From Luteitalea pratensis (lineage in GTDB: Bacteria > Acidobacteriota > Vicinamibacteria > Vicinamibacterales > Vicinamibacteraceae): DNA of 64,000 bases. The stretch spans positions 434,001 to 498,000 of the forward strand of contig NZ_CP015136.1 of assembly GCF_001618865.1 (NCBI RefSeq), in the 5' to 3' direction. This document shows positions 28,401-36,271 of the stretch, in pieces. Made by a program: the position numbers and the translations under genes. Each line of letters begins with the position of its first letter. Position 1 is the stretch's first letter. Under the pieces are notes generated by a model, which saw only the letters and a list, made by a program, of their open reading frames with translations, was not told the origin of the DNA and ran no database searches.

Positions 28401-28767
28401 GTCACTCCAAACGACCAGGGCTGTGCCATTCCCGGACCTGATCGGCGATCCCGTCCCGGCCGATCAGAACATCAACATGTGGTTAAACCGATCGGCGTTC
28501 CAGTCGCCCGCGCTCGGCACATTCGGCAACGCAGGCGTTGGTGTCGCGCGCGCCCCGAAGTACTGGAACGTGGACTTCTCGCTGTCCAAGCGGTTCGTCA
28601 CCTTCGGGCGCCAGTACATCCAGGTGCGCGGCGAGGCGTACAACCTGCTGAACCACCCGAACTTCGGTCCGCCGGATCGCAACATCCAGAACCAGACGTT
28701 CGGTACGATCACCAGCACGATCGGTGACCCCCGGGTCATTCAGCTCGTCGCCAAGTACTTCTTCTAG
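25486..28767 (+). CDS. Oar-like TonB-dependent receptor with carboxypeptidase regulatory-like domain
   Basis: A 1093-residue outer-membrane protein. After a signal peptide (LLIALCLVAATNAAAWAQS), a CarboxypepD_reg-like domain covers about 30-115 (ITGIVTDTQGAAVPGV ... YQVKVELQGFKAV). A plug domain follows (LPIQGRNLSTAALYTSGV ... NFMLDGVDMND), then a long beta-barrel ending in aromatic-rich VIQLVAKYFF, the barrel-assembly C-terminal signature. This Oar/SusC-like type is greatly expanded in Acidobacteriota and imports oligosaccharides or peptides; the ligand is unknown. There is no SusD partner next to it. It is monocistronic, with its own promoter candidate and terminator. Confidence 0.95.
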   Translation: MSGFFSGSGTRLLIALCLVAATNAAAWAQSGLATITGIVTDTQGAAVPGVMVTATNTATSVPYTGVSNEAGVYTINALPIGTYQVKVELQGFKAVTVSASLSAGQTARIDAALEVGSLTESVEVTATSAILQTENAVVGGKLDREQVEKLPIQGRNLSTAALYTSGVTTPNPSSFNSLKNTGGGRPFVNGQREQANNFMLDGVDMNDAIDNLIAYQPSPDAVEQVSVETNNYSPEQGNVAGAIINMVLKSGTNSVSGNGFYYWRDNELAATPWATNRAGGRKSEFSRDIFGGTVGGPIAKGKLFFFADYQGGRQEAPPADSFTTVIPDPWRNGDLSSLLPGIVIYDPLTNQPFPNNQIPTSRFSQFARNLLANEALYPRANVTRAMSDFRNNYLGKAASSERTNQFDAKIDWNASTNDKIYVRYSKQTHLSETEETAMPLLYGSISENPFWSVAGNWNRIFGANIVNDLLVGYNDNSFNNVPLDLRGLGSLNNQLGIGGSQPIPGLTQVLMGNNVTNIGTLGGASNTNNGVLQINERLTWLKGRHTLKFGGSWNHYVMERYYAGNNGVLGYIGYGGTFTRAVGASTGGAPFADFLLDYVSSKGRGSLTDAWTQLQDRTALYVADDYKITDNLTLNLAMRWGYTSPLVEKDDRQANFDLTNAEQLLAGQNGNSRALYEPYYNGWEPRLGAAYRAGEKWVFRGGYGITQYMEGTGANLRLPLNPPFFFESQVDWVGPSGPSGTISTGFEGLQALDRPSGQLRAWDPNLRPQFTQQWNAFAEYLLTSRASINIGYVGNKSTHLVTPIDGNQALPGTGPASTWLPLQQRRPLFVFNPLINSISTTASRGRSDYHSLQTTFRQRLTAGLDFVANYTLGRANSNNLGYYGSGGVAAESAYPVNSYDIEANYGPAFFDARHIFSMAGSYQVPFGRDRAHGSSISKPLDWVVGGWDASFAFTAHSGYPITVQDGTTAANPSLQTTRAVPFPDLIGDPVPADQNINMWLNRSAFQSPALGTFGNAGVGVARAPKYWNVDFSLSKRFVTFGRQYIQVRGEAYNLLNHPNFGPPDRNIQNQTFGTITSTIGDPRVIQLVAKYFF

Positions 28768-28828
28768 GAAAAGGAAGAAGGGCGAAAAGGGCGAAAAGAC
28801 GGAAAGGCAGAATCGAAGGACGAAGGGG

Positions 28829-28870
28829 AAAGGCCTTCAGGGATTCAAGTCCTTGAAGGCCTTTCTTTTC
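28829..28870 (+). terminator. Rho-independent terminator after the TonB receptor
   Basis: The 11-bp arms AAAGGCCTTCA (28829-28839) and TGAAGGCCTTT (28854-28864) are perfect, extended inward by three further pairs, and followed by CTTTTC. Upstream, at 28770-28825, lies a copy of the GGGCGAAAA/AGAATCGAAGG repeat family. Confidence 0.85.
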
Positions 28871-28884
28871 CGATGGGGTTTTTC

Positions 28885-28910
28885 GTAGTCGTCGACCTTC
28901 AGGTCGACGG
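28885..28910. repeat. GTAG-type palindrome
   Basis: GTAG followed by stem CGTCGACCT/AGGTCGACG, the same palindrome class as at 4709, 19653, 30227 and 41857. It lies 11 bp from the end of the minus-strand propeller gene. Confidence 0.8.
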
Positions 28911-28921
28911 AACTTGCTGGT

Positions 28922-30028
28922 TCAGGAACTCCGCACACCCACGCCGAAGGAGTTTCCGGCGGCCACCGGCTTGGTTCCCTCGACGTCTATCTCGAGCAGT
29001 TTCTCGCTGCCGATCTGGCGGCCTGTCTCGTCCTGCAGGCTCTTGACGATCTGCTTCGTCTTCACGTCGACGACTTCGCCCGTCGACGGCCAGGCGTGGC
29101 GGCCGTCAAGGCTGAAGGTGATCCAGCCTGGCTGATCGCGCACCTTGACGGTTGCGATCTGCTTCGGCGGCATCACCGTCGCGTCGAATACGTGCATCGC
29201 AAGGTTGTGGCCGTCGCAGAGCCAGATTTCCTTGCCGTCCGGTGTGACGCCGATGCCGTGGCTCGGGCAGGCGTGTCGCGCGACCGGGCCCTTCTGGTAG
29301 CCGGTGACGTCGACCTTGTGCAGCACCGCACCGGTCCGAAGGTCGCCAATTTCGAACCCGAGTCGTTCGTTGACGTTGACGTAGGCCAGCCCGCGCGCGG
29401 CGTCGACGGTGAACGGTCGGATGGACGCCGAGAACGGGCCGACCTTGCTCGTCACGGCATGCGTGGCTGAATCAGCGACGTTCAGGTACGGCGACTTGAG
29501 GCCTGCCAGGTACACGCGCGCGCCGTCCGGCGCATAGAGCGTGTTGTGCGCTCCGGAGTTGACGATGATCGAGGTGCGCGTCTCGCCCGTCAGTCCGTCG
29601 ATGACGTTCCAGTGCGGGCCCTCGAAGGACGGCACGTAGAGTGTGCGGCCGTCTGGCGATGCCGACAGCCGGTCGCAACCGCCGGCGGGCGCGACGTCCC
29701 ACGCGATCGTGTCGGTCGCGAGATCGATGCAGAGCAGGCGGCTGATCGTGGTGACCCAGAGGCGTCCGGTCGCCGCGCTCGCCGCCACACCCTTCACGTT
29801 CTCGACTTCCTTGCCCGGCGCTGCGGCCCACGTGGGGATGCGCCTCACGAACGCGTAGTCACGGTCGATGTCGTAGACCAGCACGCCGACGCCGCCGTAC
29901 TGCTGGTAGTTCCTGATGCCCGGCTGGGCGATATAGAGGAGTCGTTGTCGTGCCGGCGCCGCGGCCAGTCCGGCAAGAGATGCCGCGGCGACCGCGCCGG
30001 TCGTGGCCAGGAACTCACGTCGCTTCAT
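28922..30028 (-). CDS. Tat-exported YncE-like beta-propeller protein
   Basis: A 368-residue protein starting MKRREFLATTGAVAAASLAG, a twin-arginine signal, with GGGAGG ahead of the ATG at 30028. The rest is a seven-bladed YVTN/YncE-type propeller (GRLWVTTISRLLCID, DRLSASPDGRTLYVPSF, SHGIGVTPDGKEIWLCDGHN). Such proteins bind ligands or scaffold partners in the periplasm; enzymatic activity is not established. There is no operon partner. Tat export suggests folding or cofactor loading in the cytoplasm, though no cofactor motif is visible. Confidence 0.85.
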   Translation of the reverse strand: MKRREFLATTGAVAAASLAGLAAAPARQRLLYIAQPGIRNYQQYGGVGVLVYDIDRDYAFVRRIPTWAAAPGKEVENVKGVAASAATGRLWVTTISRLLCIDLATDTIAWDVAPAGGCDRLSASPDGRTLYVPSFEGPHWNVIDGLTGETRTSIIVNSGAHNTLYAPDGARVYLAGLKSPYLNVADSATHAVTSKVGPFSASIRPFTVDAARGLAYVNVNERLGFEIGDLRTGAVLHKVDVTGYQKGPVARHACPSHGIGVTPDGKEIWLCDGHNLAMHVFDATVMPPKQIATVKVRDQPGWITFSLDGRHAWPSTGEVVDVKTKQIVKSLQDETGRQIGSEKLLEIDVEGTKPVAAGNSFGVGVRSS

Positions 30029-30476
30029 GGGGCCTCCCGGTGCGCGGATGATAGTCCAAGGCGGCATTTTGACAGAACGTCGAACGCTGAACGCCGAACG
30101 CCGACGCGGCAGCACTTGCCGTCGACCTCGGCATCGACGGTCGACCTGAAGGTCGACCGCTACGAGTCGTCGTTACCCATCGCAAGAACCTTCCGTCTGA
30201 GGGCTCTCTCCAGCGGAAGATAGACTGTAGGCGTCGACCTTCAGGTCGACGCGCATGGCGCGAACGCCGAACGCCGAAGCGAAGGTCGAACGATGGGCCG
30301 GGCTCGGCCACCTTCGCGCATCGCGCTTCGGCGCCCAAGGAGAGCCGGCCCTACCCAAAGAACGCCGAACGTCGAACGCCGAACGCAGTCGCGAAGGCCG
30401 ACGGCCGATTGCCGAAGGCCGGTGTGTAGGCGTCGGACTTGTCCGACGCGCGGTGACCGCCGGACAAGTCCGGCGG
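30029..30476. repeat. 448-bp repeat-rich gap without genes
   Basis: GAACGCC/GAACGCT heptamers occur at about 30070-30105 and again around 30260-30285 and 30361-30385. Palindromes lie at 30138-30163, 30227-30252, 30426-30449 and 30457-30480. A partial 26-bp palindrome copy lies at 30338-30355. The last palindrome reaches into the stop codon of the permease gene on the minus strand. No reading frame here has protein-like composition. Confidence 0.8.
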
Positions 30477-31664
30477 CTACAACTCCCGCAGCGCGTTGAC
30501 GATCGGGAGGCGCGCGGCGCGGATGGCGGGGAGGATACCGCCGATCAGTCCCATCACCAGGGCGCAGACGAGACCCTGCACGAGCAGCGTCGGCGTCACG
30601 CGGAACGCGAACGCCACCTGGCTGAACGACTGGAAGTTCATCGTCGACGTACGGTAGCCGTCGAAGAGCACCCAGGCGAGGACGCCGCCGAGCACGCCGC
30701 CGAGCAGGGCGAGGACTGCCGACTCGGCCATCACCGACGTGACAATCGAAAGGGCCCCGAAGCCGAGTGCCCGCAGCGTGGCGATCTCGCGCGTGCGACT
30801 GGCCACCGCGTTGTACATCGTGTTGATGGCGCCAAACACCGCGCCGATCGCCATCAGGGCCGCGACGACGAAGCCGACCGTCCTGATCAGCGTCTGGAGC
30901 ACGGTCGACTGGGCGGCGAGGTAGTCCGTCTCACGCTCCACCATCACATTGAGCCGCGGATCGCCGGCCAGTGCTGTCCTGAACGACTCCAGCGAGTCCT
31001 CGCGCTCGAGCTGGACGTACACGGACTGGAACGAGTCACCCCGTCTGTACGCGCCCTGCAGGACCTTCGCGTCGCACCAGAGCTCTGATTCGGAGATGGC
31101 CCCGTCGGCCTCGAAGATGCCGACGACTTTCCAGGCGTTCTCCCCCCAGCGGACGTCGTTGCCTACCGCGAGCCCGGCGAACTGGCCGGCGGCAGCACGT
31201 CCGACGATGATCTCGTTTCGGCCCGGCTCGAATCGTCGGCCCTCCACGAGCTTGAGACGAGGGCGCACGGCGAAGGCGCCCGACTCGACACCCCGGAGCG
31301 GCACGTTGGCGTCGGTCCCCGTCGATCGTTTCGGATGATTGACGATGACGAACAGCTCGGCCGACGCAATCGGCCCGTCCGCTCCTCGTGTCAGGCCTGG
31401 CGCGTCCTTCACGATCTGCGTCTGCTCGCGCGACAGGCCGCTCGACATCTCCGAGTCTGTGCCCGAGCGCAGGACGATCGCGGTGCGCGGGTCACCGGCC
31501 GTCGTCATGGCGGCACGGAAGCCCTGCGCGATCGACAGCACCGAGACGAACACGACGACCACGCCCGCGATGCCGACGATGGCGACGACCGACGAGCCGA
31601 GGCGTTGCGGGATGCTGCGGATGTTGACCAGGGTGATGGCAAGTATCTGGGACAGTGCCTGCAT
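30477..31664 (-). CDS. FtsX-family ABC transporter permease (MacB-like), second copy
   Basis: A 395-residue permease with the MacB/FtsX plan: an N-terminal helix (SSVVAIVGIAGVVVVFVSVLSIAQG), a large periplasmic domain, then three C-terminal helices (VGFVVAALMAIGAVFGAINTMY ... LALLGGVLGGVLAWVLFDGY ... LLVQGLVCALVMGLIGGILPA). It is last in a four-gene operon of adaptor, ATPase and two permeases. ATG 31664 lies 5 bp after the previous stop. Its TAG stop is part of a GTAG palindrome. Probably exports a lipophilic compound or drug, or moves lipoproteins; substrate unknown. Confidence 0.9.
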   Translation of the reverse strand: MQALSQILAITLVNIRSIPQRLGSSVVAIVGIAGVVVVFVSVLSIAQGFRAAMTTAGDPRTAIVLRSGTDSEMSSGLSREQTQIVKDAPGLTRGADGPIASAELFVIVNHPKRSTGTDANVPLRGVESGAFAVRPRLKLVEGRRFEPGRNEIIVGRAAAGQFAGLAVGNDVRWGENAWKVVGIFEADGAISESELWCDAKVLQGAYRRGDSFQSVYVQLEREDSLESFRTALAGDPRLNVMVERETDYLAAQSTVLQTLIRTVGFVVAALMAIGAVFGAINTMYNAVASRTREIATLRALGFGALSIVTSVMAESAVLALLGGVLGGVLAWVLFDGYRTSTMNFQSFSQVAFAFRVTPTLLVQGLVCALVMGLIGGILPAIRAARLPIVNALREL

Positions 31665-31669
31665 GATGA

Positions 31670-32824
31670 TCACCCCTGGCGCCGAAGCGCATCGACAATG
31701 CGGAGCCGGCTGGCCTGCCAGGCAGGGAGCACACCGGCCGCCACGCCCACCAGCAGGATGAGACCGACCCCGAGCACGAGGTCGCGTGTGGGCAGGACGA
31801 GCGCCGGCAGCAGCCCGCCCGTGGGATCGCCGCGCTGCGTGATCGCCCACGCCAGGAACAGTCCCGTGCCGCCGCCCACCAGTGCCAGCAGCACCGACTC
31901 CAGCAACACGAGGCCGAGCAGTTGGCCATCGGTGAAGCCGAGCGTCTTCATCACCGCCAGTTCGTTGGTGCGCTCGCGGACGGCCTGTCCCATGGTGTTG
32001 GCGGCAACCAGCAGCATGGTGAACAGCACCGCCGCGAGGATGGCCATCAGGATGCTGCCGATGTCGCCGATCTGCTTGGCGAACGCCTGCACGAAGGCCT
32101 TCTCGGTGGACGTCTTGGTCTCCGCCGAGGAGTTGGCGAACATGGCGTCGAGCCGACCCGCCACCGCATCGGACTGTTGCGGATCGCTCACACGGATGAC
32201 GTACCACCCGACCTCGTCCTTGAGGATGGTGCGTGTCTCGTTCAGGTAGTCATAGTGGAAGAGGAACTGGGTCGTGTCGGTGCCCTGCGCACCCGCCTCG
32301 TAGATGCCCTCGATGGTAAACGTCCAGGGTGATTCGTCTGGCTTACGGAAGATCGTCGCCTGGAGCGGCACGCGATCACCGACCTTCCAGCCGAACCGGT
32401 CCGCGAGGGAGCGACCGACGATGGCGCCTGTGCGATTGGCATACCACGCTTGCTTGCGATCGGCGGAGAGCACGAACGCGGGGTACATCTGCAGAAATGG
32501 CTCCGGCTCCACCGCGAACTGCGCGAAGAAGTTCTTCGGGTCCTGGTAGATGCCGCCGAACCAGCTCTGATGCGTGACCGTCGTCACCCCGGGGCTGGCC
32601 GCAATCCGGCCCTGATAGCTGCGCGGCAGCGGCTGGATGAACGAGACCTTCTGGATCATCACCAGCCGATCCTGTCCGGCGAGGTCCACGCCCAAACTGA
32701 ACGCCGCCTTGAGCGCCATCAACGCGCCGAACAGCACGAAGGCGACGACGATCGACAGCGCCGTGAACAGCGTCCGCAACTTGCGGCGCATCAGGCTGCG
32801 CCAGACGAGCGGCAGGAATTTCAT
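31670..32824 (-). CDS. FtsX-family ABC transporter permease (MacB-like), first copy
   Basis: A 384-residue paralogue of the following permease: MKFLPLVWRSLMRRKLRTLFTALSIVVAFVLFGALMALK gives the cytoplasmic helix and first membrane segment. The C-terminal helices are ILMAILAAVLFTMLLVAANTM, LLGLVLLESVLLALVGGGTG and LVLGVGLILLVGVAAGVLPA. Two distinct permeases in one operon imply a heterodimer. The start overlaps the ATPase stop by 4 bp. Confidence 0.9.
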   Translation of the reverse strand: MKFLPLVWRSLMRRKLRTLFTALSIVVAFVLFGALMALKAAFSLGVDLAGQDRLVMIQKVSFIQPLPRSYQGRIAASPGVTTVTHQSWFGGIYQDPKNFFAQFAVEPEPFLQMYPAFVLSADRKQAWYANRTGAIVGRSLADRFGWKVGDRVPLQATIFRKPDESPWTFTIEGIYEAGAQGTDTTQFLFHYDYLNETRTILKDEVGWYVIRVSDPQQSDAVAGRLDAMFANSSAETKTSTEKAFVQAFAKQIGDIGSILMAILAAVLFTMLLVAANTMGQAVRERTNELAVMKTLGFTDGQLLGLVLLESVLLALVGGGTGLFLAWAITQRGDPTGGLLPALVLPTRDLVLGVGLILLVGVAAGVLPAWQASRLRIVDALRRQG

Positions 32825-33525
32825 GCCGTCACCTCTGTCACGAGCTGCCCCTTCTCGAGGTGCACCAGGCGCGACGCGCAGGCGGCCGCGTGCGGGTCGT
32901 GCGTGACCATCACAATCGTCTTGCCGTGGTCACGGTTGAGCGCCTTGAGCAGTTCGAGGATCTCGTCGCCTGCCTTGCGATCGAGGTCGCCGGTCGGCTC
33001 GTCGCAGAGCAGCAGGGTGGGGTCCGTGACGATGGCACGGGCAATACCGACGCGCTGTTCCTGGCCGCCTGACAGCTGCCGCGGGTAGTGCCTCGCTCGA
33101 TCGCCGAGCCCGACCACCGACAGCGCGATGCTGGCACGCTTGCGTCGCTCGGCCGCGGACAGCCGCGTGAGCAGCAGCGGCAGTTCCACGTTGCGCTGTG
33201 CGGTCAGCACCGGCAGCAGGTTGTACAGCTGGAACACGAAGCCGATGTGCGACGCGCGCCAACGGGCCAGCGCGCCCGACGACAGCTGATCGATCCGCTC
33301 GCCACCGATGTCGATGCTGCCGCCGGTCGGTTGATCCAGGCCGCCGAGCAGGTTCAGCAGGGTGGTCTTGCCGGAACCCGACGGTCCCATCAGCGCGAGG
33401 AACTCGCCCTGCGCGATTTCCAGGTCGACCCCTTGCAGCACCTCGATGCGCTCGCTGCCGCGACGATAGGTTTTCTGCAGCTGTCGGACCTTCACGAGCG
33501 ATGCGGCGGAGGTGGGAGCATTCAT
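32821..33525 (-). CDS. ABC transporter ATP-binding protein (MacB/LolD type)
   Basis: A 234-residue nucleotide-binding subunit with Walker A GPSGSGKT at 47-54, signature LSGGQEQR and Walker B LLLCDEPTGDLD, as in the LolD/MacB/FtsE class. It energises the two permeases encoded downstream, with 4-bp overlaps on both sides. The mechanism is probably mechanotransmission rather than direct transport, as known for MacB-type systems. Confidence 0.93.
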   Translation of the reverse strand: MNAPTSAASLVKVRQLQKTYRRGSERIEVLQGVDLEIAQGEFLALMGPSGSGKTTLLNLLGGLDQPTGGSIDIGGERIDQLSSGALARWRASHIGFVFQLYNLLPVLTAQRNVELPLLLTRLSAAERRKRASIALSVVGLGDRARHYPRQLSGGQEQRVGIARAIVTDPTLLLCDEPTGDLDRKAGDEILELLKALNRDHGKTIVMVTHDPHAAACASRLVHLEKGQLVTEVTA

Positions 33526-34757
33526 GGTCTGGCTTCCTCGATGGACGAGCCGTCCGCGAGCGTGGCGGGAGCATCGACGATGACGCGATCGCCGGCCGCG
33601 ATGCCGCTCGTGACCTGGGTGTCGGTGCCGCTGGTGCGGCCGACCTGGATCGAACGGCGCACTGCGCGGCCGCCGGCAGCGACGAAGACGAAGGGCGCGG
33701 CGCCACCCTCGCGGCGGACGGCGCCGGTCGGCACCCAGAGCGTCGGTGCCTGGGCGGTTTCCGACGCCACAGGGGCGGCTTTCAGGAACGTGACCTTGAC
33801 GCCCATGTCAGGCAACAGGCGCGGGTCGAGCGCGTCGAAACCGATGCGGACCAGCACGGTTGCCTTCTGCCGATCGGCCGTCGGCACCGTCGTGATCACG
33901 TGCGCCGGAACCGACCAGTCCGGATACGCATCGAGGACGGCGCGCACCGGCTGCCGGTCGGACACGCGCGTGATGTAGCTCTCGTTGACGTCGACCTCGA
34001 TCTCGAGCGAGGTCATGTCGACGATGGTGCAGATGCCGGTGCGGGTGAAGCCGCCGCCGGCCGACACCGGCGAGATCATCTCCCCGGGCTGCGCGTCCTT
34101 GGAGACGGCCATGCCGCTGAACGGCGCACGGATGACCGTGTCGTCCATGTCGGTGTGGCGCAGGGCCACCTGCTGCTCGGCGACGTTGACGTCGGTACGT
34201 GCCGCCTGCAATCGCGCGCGCAGCGCATCGACCTGGGCGTTGGCCGTGTCCAGATCGGCTGCCGGCACGACGCCTTCCTTCTCGAGCCGCTGCTGGCGGC
34301 CGAGCGCGAGTTCGGCCTCGCGGATCCGCACCTCCGTCTCGAGCAACTGGTTGCGGGCCGAGGCGAGCTGCGCTTCGGCCAGTTGCAGCATCGCGCGTGC
34401 CGTGGAGTCCTCGAGGCGGGCGAGCACCTGTCCCTGCCTCACGGCCATGCCTTCCTCGACATGCACCGAGACCACCTTGCCCGTGATCCGTGAGGAGACG
34501 GTTGCGCGCCGCCGAGCGGTGACGTACCCGGACGCGTTCAGCACCGCGTCATCGGGAGAACCGGCTCCGCCGCCCCTGGCGACGACGGCTGTCGTCTTGA
34601 CATGGGCGATAACGGGGCGGTTCCAGTACCACCAGCCACCGCCGGCAGCCAGCAGGACGAGCACCAATGCCACCCAGCGACCTGGCGAGCGCACCGCGGC
34701 GCCGCGGCTGTCGCGGTCGAGTTTCAGGGCGGCGAGATCGGTTCGGAGGTCGTTCAC
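33522..34757 (-). CDS. Efflux RND/MacA-type periplasmic adaptor subunit
   Basis: A 411-residue membrane-fusion protein with an N-terminal membrane anchor (WVALVLVLLAAGGGWWYW). Then come a lipoyl half-motif (ITGKVVSVHVEEGMAVRQGQVLARLED), an alpha-helical hairpin of Gln/Ala/Arg-rich heptads (about 125-195), and the second lipoyl and barrel domains (VIRAPFSGMAVSKDAQPGEMI). It is first in the operon, with the ATPase and permeases downstream, and would connect them to an outer-membrane factor not found here. Confidence 0.92.
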   Translation of the reverse strand: MNDLRTDLAALKLDRDSRGAAVRSPGRWVALVLVLLAAGGGWWYWNRPVIAHVKTTAVVARGGGAGSPDDAVLNASGYVTARRRATVSSRITGKVVSVHVEEGMAVRQGQVLARLEDSTARAMLQLAEAQLASARNQLLETEVRIREAELALGRQQRLEKEGVVPAADLDTANAQVDALRARLQAARTDVNVAEQQVALRHTDMDDTVIRAPFSGMAVSKDAQPGEMISPVSAGGGFTRTGICTIVDMTSLEIEVDVNESYITRVSDRQPVRAVLDAYPDWSVPAHVITTVPTADRQKATVLVRIGFDALDPRLLPDMGVKVTFLKAAPVASETAQAPTLWVPTGAVRREGGAAPFVFVAAGGRAVRRSIQVGRTSGTDTQVTSGIAAGDRVIVDAPATLADGSSIEEARP

Positions 34758-34932
34758 GCAATTTCTCGAGGGTGTCGGCGGCGCGGCGTCGTGCCGGCTC
34801 CAACGTGGCTTTCATACGCGAGCCGTCCGCGTCCGTTCGTCGTCATCGGTGAATCGACGCCGGCACCCGGTGGACATCTGACATGACGATTGGACCAGTT
34901 CCGTACCAGGGATTCATCGGTATGCTGGACAC

Positions 34933-35430
34933 ATGGTCCATGTCCCCATGCTCAGCGCCGATCCTGAGGCCTTTTACTCGGAATTGCGTGCACAGCTCGA
35001 GGCACTGGTCGGCGACGAACGCGACGCGATTGCGAACCTGGCCAACGCTGCCGCGCTCATCTGGCACACCGCTCCTGAGTTGAACTGGGCTGGATTCTAC
35101 CTGCGTCGGCGCGAGAACGAACTGGTGCTCGGGCCGTTCCAGGGCAAGCCGGCGTGTGTGCGTATTTCCGTCGGCAAGGGCGTCTGCGGCACCGCGGTCG
35201 CGCGCGGCGCGTCGGTGCTCGTGGAGGATGTGCATGCGTTCCCCGGACACATCGCGTGCGATGGGGCATCCCGATCCGAGTTGGTGGTGCCGATCAGGCA
35301 CGCCGGGCGTGTGATTGGCGTCCTGGACCTGGATAGTCCCCGGATAGGGCGGTTCACCGAAGCGGATCGGATGGGGTTCGAGGGCCTGGTCCGGATCCTG
35401 GAGCAGACGGGACTTGATTCCGTGTGGTAA
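34933..35430 (+). CDS. msrC: Free methionine-(R)-sulfoxide reductase, GAF domain
   Basis: A 165-residue GAF-fold enzyme that reduces free L-methionine-(R)-sulfoxide using thioredoxin. The family signature is complete: NWAGFYLRR, LVLGPFQGKPACVRI, GKGVCGTA and FPGHIACD. The three cysteines are 75, 85 and 109, with the same 10 and 24 residue spacing as the catalytic set of the E. coli enzyme. Start ATG 34933; ATG 34948 is possible. Monocistronic. The candidate Sec-containing PDO at 4864 is another thiol repair protein in this window, but there is no physical link. Confidence 0.94.
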   Translation: MVHVPMLSADPEAFYSELRAQLEALVGDERDAIANLANAAALIWHTAPELNWAGFYLRRRENELVLGPFQGKPACVRISVGKGVCGTAVARGASVLVEDVHAFPGHIACDGASRSELVVPIRHAGRVIGVLDLDSPRIGRFTEADRMGFEGLVRILEQTGLDSVW

Positions 35431-35485
35431 CACGTATTAGGATGCGTGTTGTAACGCGCATCTGCCGTACGGCGTATACACGGCA
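35421..35485. promoter_or_regulatory. Cluster of CGTGT/ACACG half-sites upstream of the YceI gene
   Basis: Half-sites CGTGT (35421), ACACG (35430) and CGTGT (35445) form overlapping inverted repeats, followed by a TTGTAA (35449) and TATACA (35475) pair that might be a weak promoter with a long spacer. The order and spacing suggest operator use; the regulator is unknown. Confidence 0.35.
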
Positions 35486-35593
35486 ACCCGGTAGGCCGCA
35501 GGCGCGGTCGCAACCGGCTCGATCGGAAACCCGTCCCGGGAACCCTCCGCCCACTGGCGGTTGGGCACCGGTTGCAGTCTCAGGAGCCCTCCC

Positions 35594-36184
35594 ATGTTCA
35601 GCCGCCTCGTCCTTGCCGGCGCCGCCCTTGTTGTCGCCGCCCTCCCTGCCACCGCGCAGACCTGGAAAATCGACAGCGCGCACTCGAGCGCCTCGTTCAC
35701 CGTCAAGCACATGATGGTCAGCAACGTCCACGGCCGCTTCGGCAAGGTCGAGGGTACCATCGTGTACGACGGCCAGAACGTCGCCGCCGCGCAGGTGGAC
35801 ACGACCATCGACGCGACCACCATCACGACCGACAACGAGAAGCGCGACGCGCACCTCAAGACTCCGGACTTCTTCGACGCAGCCGGCTTCCCGACGATCA
35901 CCTTCAAGAGCAAGCGAGCCGAAGTCGTCGGCCCGGGCAAGTTCAAGCTGATCGGCGACCTGACGATGCGCGGCAAGACGAAGGAAGTCGTGCTCGACGT
36001 CGAGGGCCCCACCGCTCCGGTGAACGCCCAGGGAAGCCAGCGCGTGGGCGCCACTGCGACCACCACGCTCAACCGTCACGACTTCGGTGTCAGCTGGAGC
36101 CGCACGATGGACGGCGGTGGCTACGTCGTCGGCGACGACGTCAAGGTCACGATCGAGCTGGAGCTGATCAAACAGACATCGTGA
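35594..36184 (+). CDS. YceI family periplasmic lipid-binding protein
   Basis: A 196-residue lipocalin-like protein. The signal peptide LVLAGAALVVAALPATAQT is followed by WKIDSAHSSASFTVKHMMVSNVHGRF, the classical YceI opening, and later HLKTPDFFDAAGFPTITFKS, LTMRGKTKEVVLDVEG and NRHDFGVSWS. YceI proteins bind isoprenoids such as polyprenols or quinone-like molecules and are linked to stress in several bacteria. ATG 35594 has GGAG upstream. Monocistronic, followed by a GAACGCT heptamer array. Confidence 0.93.
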   Translation: MFSRLVLAGAALVVAALPATAQTWKIDSAHSSASFTVKHMMVSNVHGRFGKVEGTIVYDGQNVAAAQVDTTIDATTITTDNEKRDAHLKTPDFFDAAGFPTITFKSKRAEVVGPGKFKLIGDLTMRGKTKEVVLDVEGPTAPVNAQGSQRVGATATTTLNRHDFGVSWSRTMDGGGYVVGDDVKVTIELELIKQTS

Positions 36185-36260
36185 CGAACGCTGAACGCTG
36201 AACGCTGAACGCTGAACGCTGAACGCCGAACGCTGAATCTTCGAAGGCCGAAGGCCGATG
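36185..36260. repeat. GAACGCT heptamer array
   Basis: About seven tandem GAACGCT/GAACGCC units (36185-36235) run directly from the YceI stop and grade into GGCCGAA units. Because 7 is not a multiple of 3 and each unit junction contains TGA, all plus-strand frames are closed here. Confidence 0.85.
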
Positions 36261-36271
36261 GCCGATGGGCA

